Assembly (NCBI GenBank): GCA_949825025.1
Contig: OX463788.1
Span: 27,723,036 to 27,787,035, forward strand
Direction of reading: 5' to 3'
Length of the DNA stretch: 64,000 bases
Source: Siphlonurus alternatus
Taxonomy: Eukaryota; Arthropoda; Insecta; Ephemeroptera; Siphlonuridae
Under the pieces are notes generated by a model. That model searched no databases, was not told the origin of the DNA, and saw nothing but the letters and a program-made list of their open reading frames with translations. The position numbers and the translations under genes are program-made. Shown here piece after piece: positions 63,906 to 64,000 of this stretch. Numbering within the stretch: the stretch's first letter is position 1; each line of letters begins with the position of its first letter.

Positions 63906-64000
63906 AGGGTAAGGTAACGCCACCAATGTTAAATTTTCCACTCTCATTTCTTCCTTCGAACATATTTTAAAATGTTCTCCTCTATGTCGTTTATTAGCTC
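63906..64000. mobile_element. TTAA-type foldback, left end, cut by window
   Basis: AAGGGTAAGGTAACGCC resembles the family 1 terminus and TTTTAAAATGTTCTCCTCTA matches the family 2 arm (31,996-32,017). The right half lies beyond the window. Confidence 0.5.

Overview
The window looks like AT-rich nuclear DNA of an invertebrate animal. The evidence is two spliced host genes with metazoan relatives (a NIM1-type AMPK-related kinase and the tRNA-dihydrouridine synthase DUS4L), GT-AG introns, AATAAA signals, a 5S-rRNA-derived SINE, Penelope-like, CR1/Jockey-like and R2-like retroelements, and many non-autonomous DNA transposons. A marine invertebrate such as a sponge or cnidarian would fit, but the sequence alone does not settle this. 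There are no operons, CRISPR arrays or other prokaryotic features, and most short ORFs here are chance products of AT-rich or simple-repeat DNA.

Layout. About 1.67-2.23 kb is the last exon of a NIM1-like kinase (+), ending in a basic tail and a CaaX-like C-terminus. From 3 to 29 kb the DNA is almost wholly mobile-element debris: 5S SINE copies (3.1, 3.3 and 6.6 kb); a 1.5 kb TIR element holding a 168 bp foldback with a hammerhead-ribozyme-like core; a 2.3 kb piggyBac-like TTAA element; two inverted 1.45 kb TIR elements (10.1-14.7 kb), one broken by a LINE; an AGTAGTC-rich region with a 73 bp tandem array (15-16.7 kb); a 3 kb TIR element with nested elements (18.3-21.3 kb); a hAT element with an exact 8 bp target duplication (22.4-23.1 kb); three copies of a 282 bp GC-rich MITE; and TTAA-flanked foldback elements.

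From 29,424 to 45,592 a complete six-exon DUS4L gene (320 codons) can be read on the plus strand. Its five introns carry a 1.2 kb TIR element, a 3 kb hAT element with three nested palindromes, a LINE RT relic, a 5S SINE, a 3 kb giant palindrome built of 140 bp repeats, and a head-to-head pair of Penelope-like element 3' ends with GIY-YIG endonuclease domains and hammerhead-like 3' motifs, flanked by a 15 bp direct repeat.

From 45.6 to 52.8 kb is intergenic DNA with foldback elements and microsatellites. From 52.8 to 61.35 kb is a GC-rich island of nested retroelements: an R2-like restriction-like-endonuclease LINE with frameshifts, a second truncated LINE with an open endonuclease ORF, SINE-like units in inverted orientation and a CR1-like RT end, most ending in TAA/ATT repeats. 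The last 2.6 kb returns to AT-rich DNA with one possible terminal exon (-), another TIR element and the start of a further TTAA foldback cut by the window edge.

The strongest leads are the Penelope pair with ribozyme-like motifs, sequence modules shared between unrelated TIR elements, and the TTAA-flanked palindrome families.
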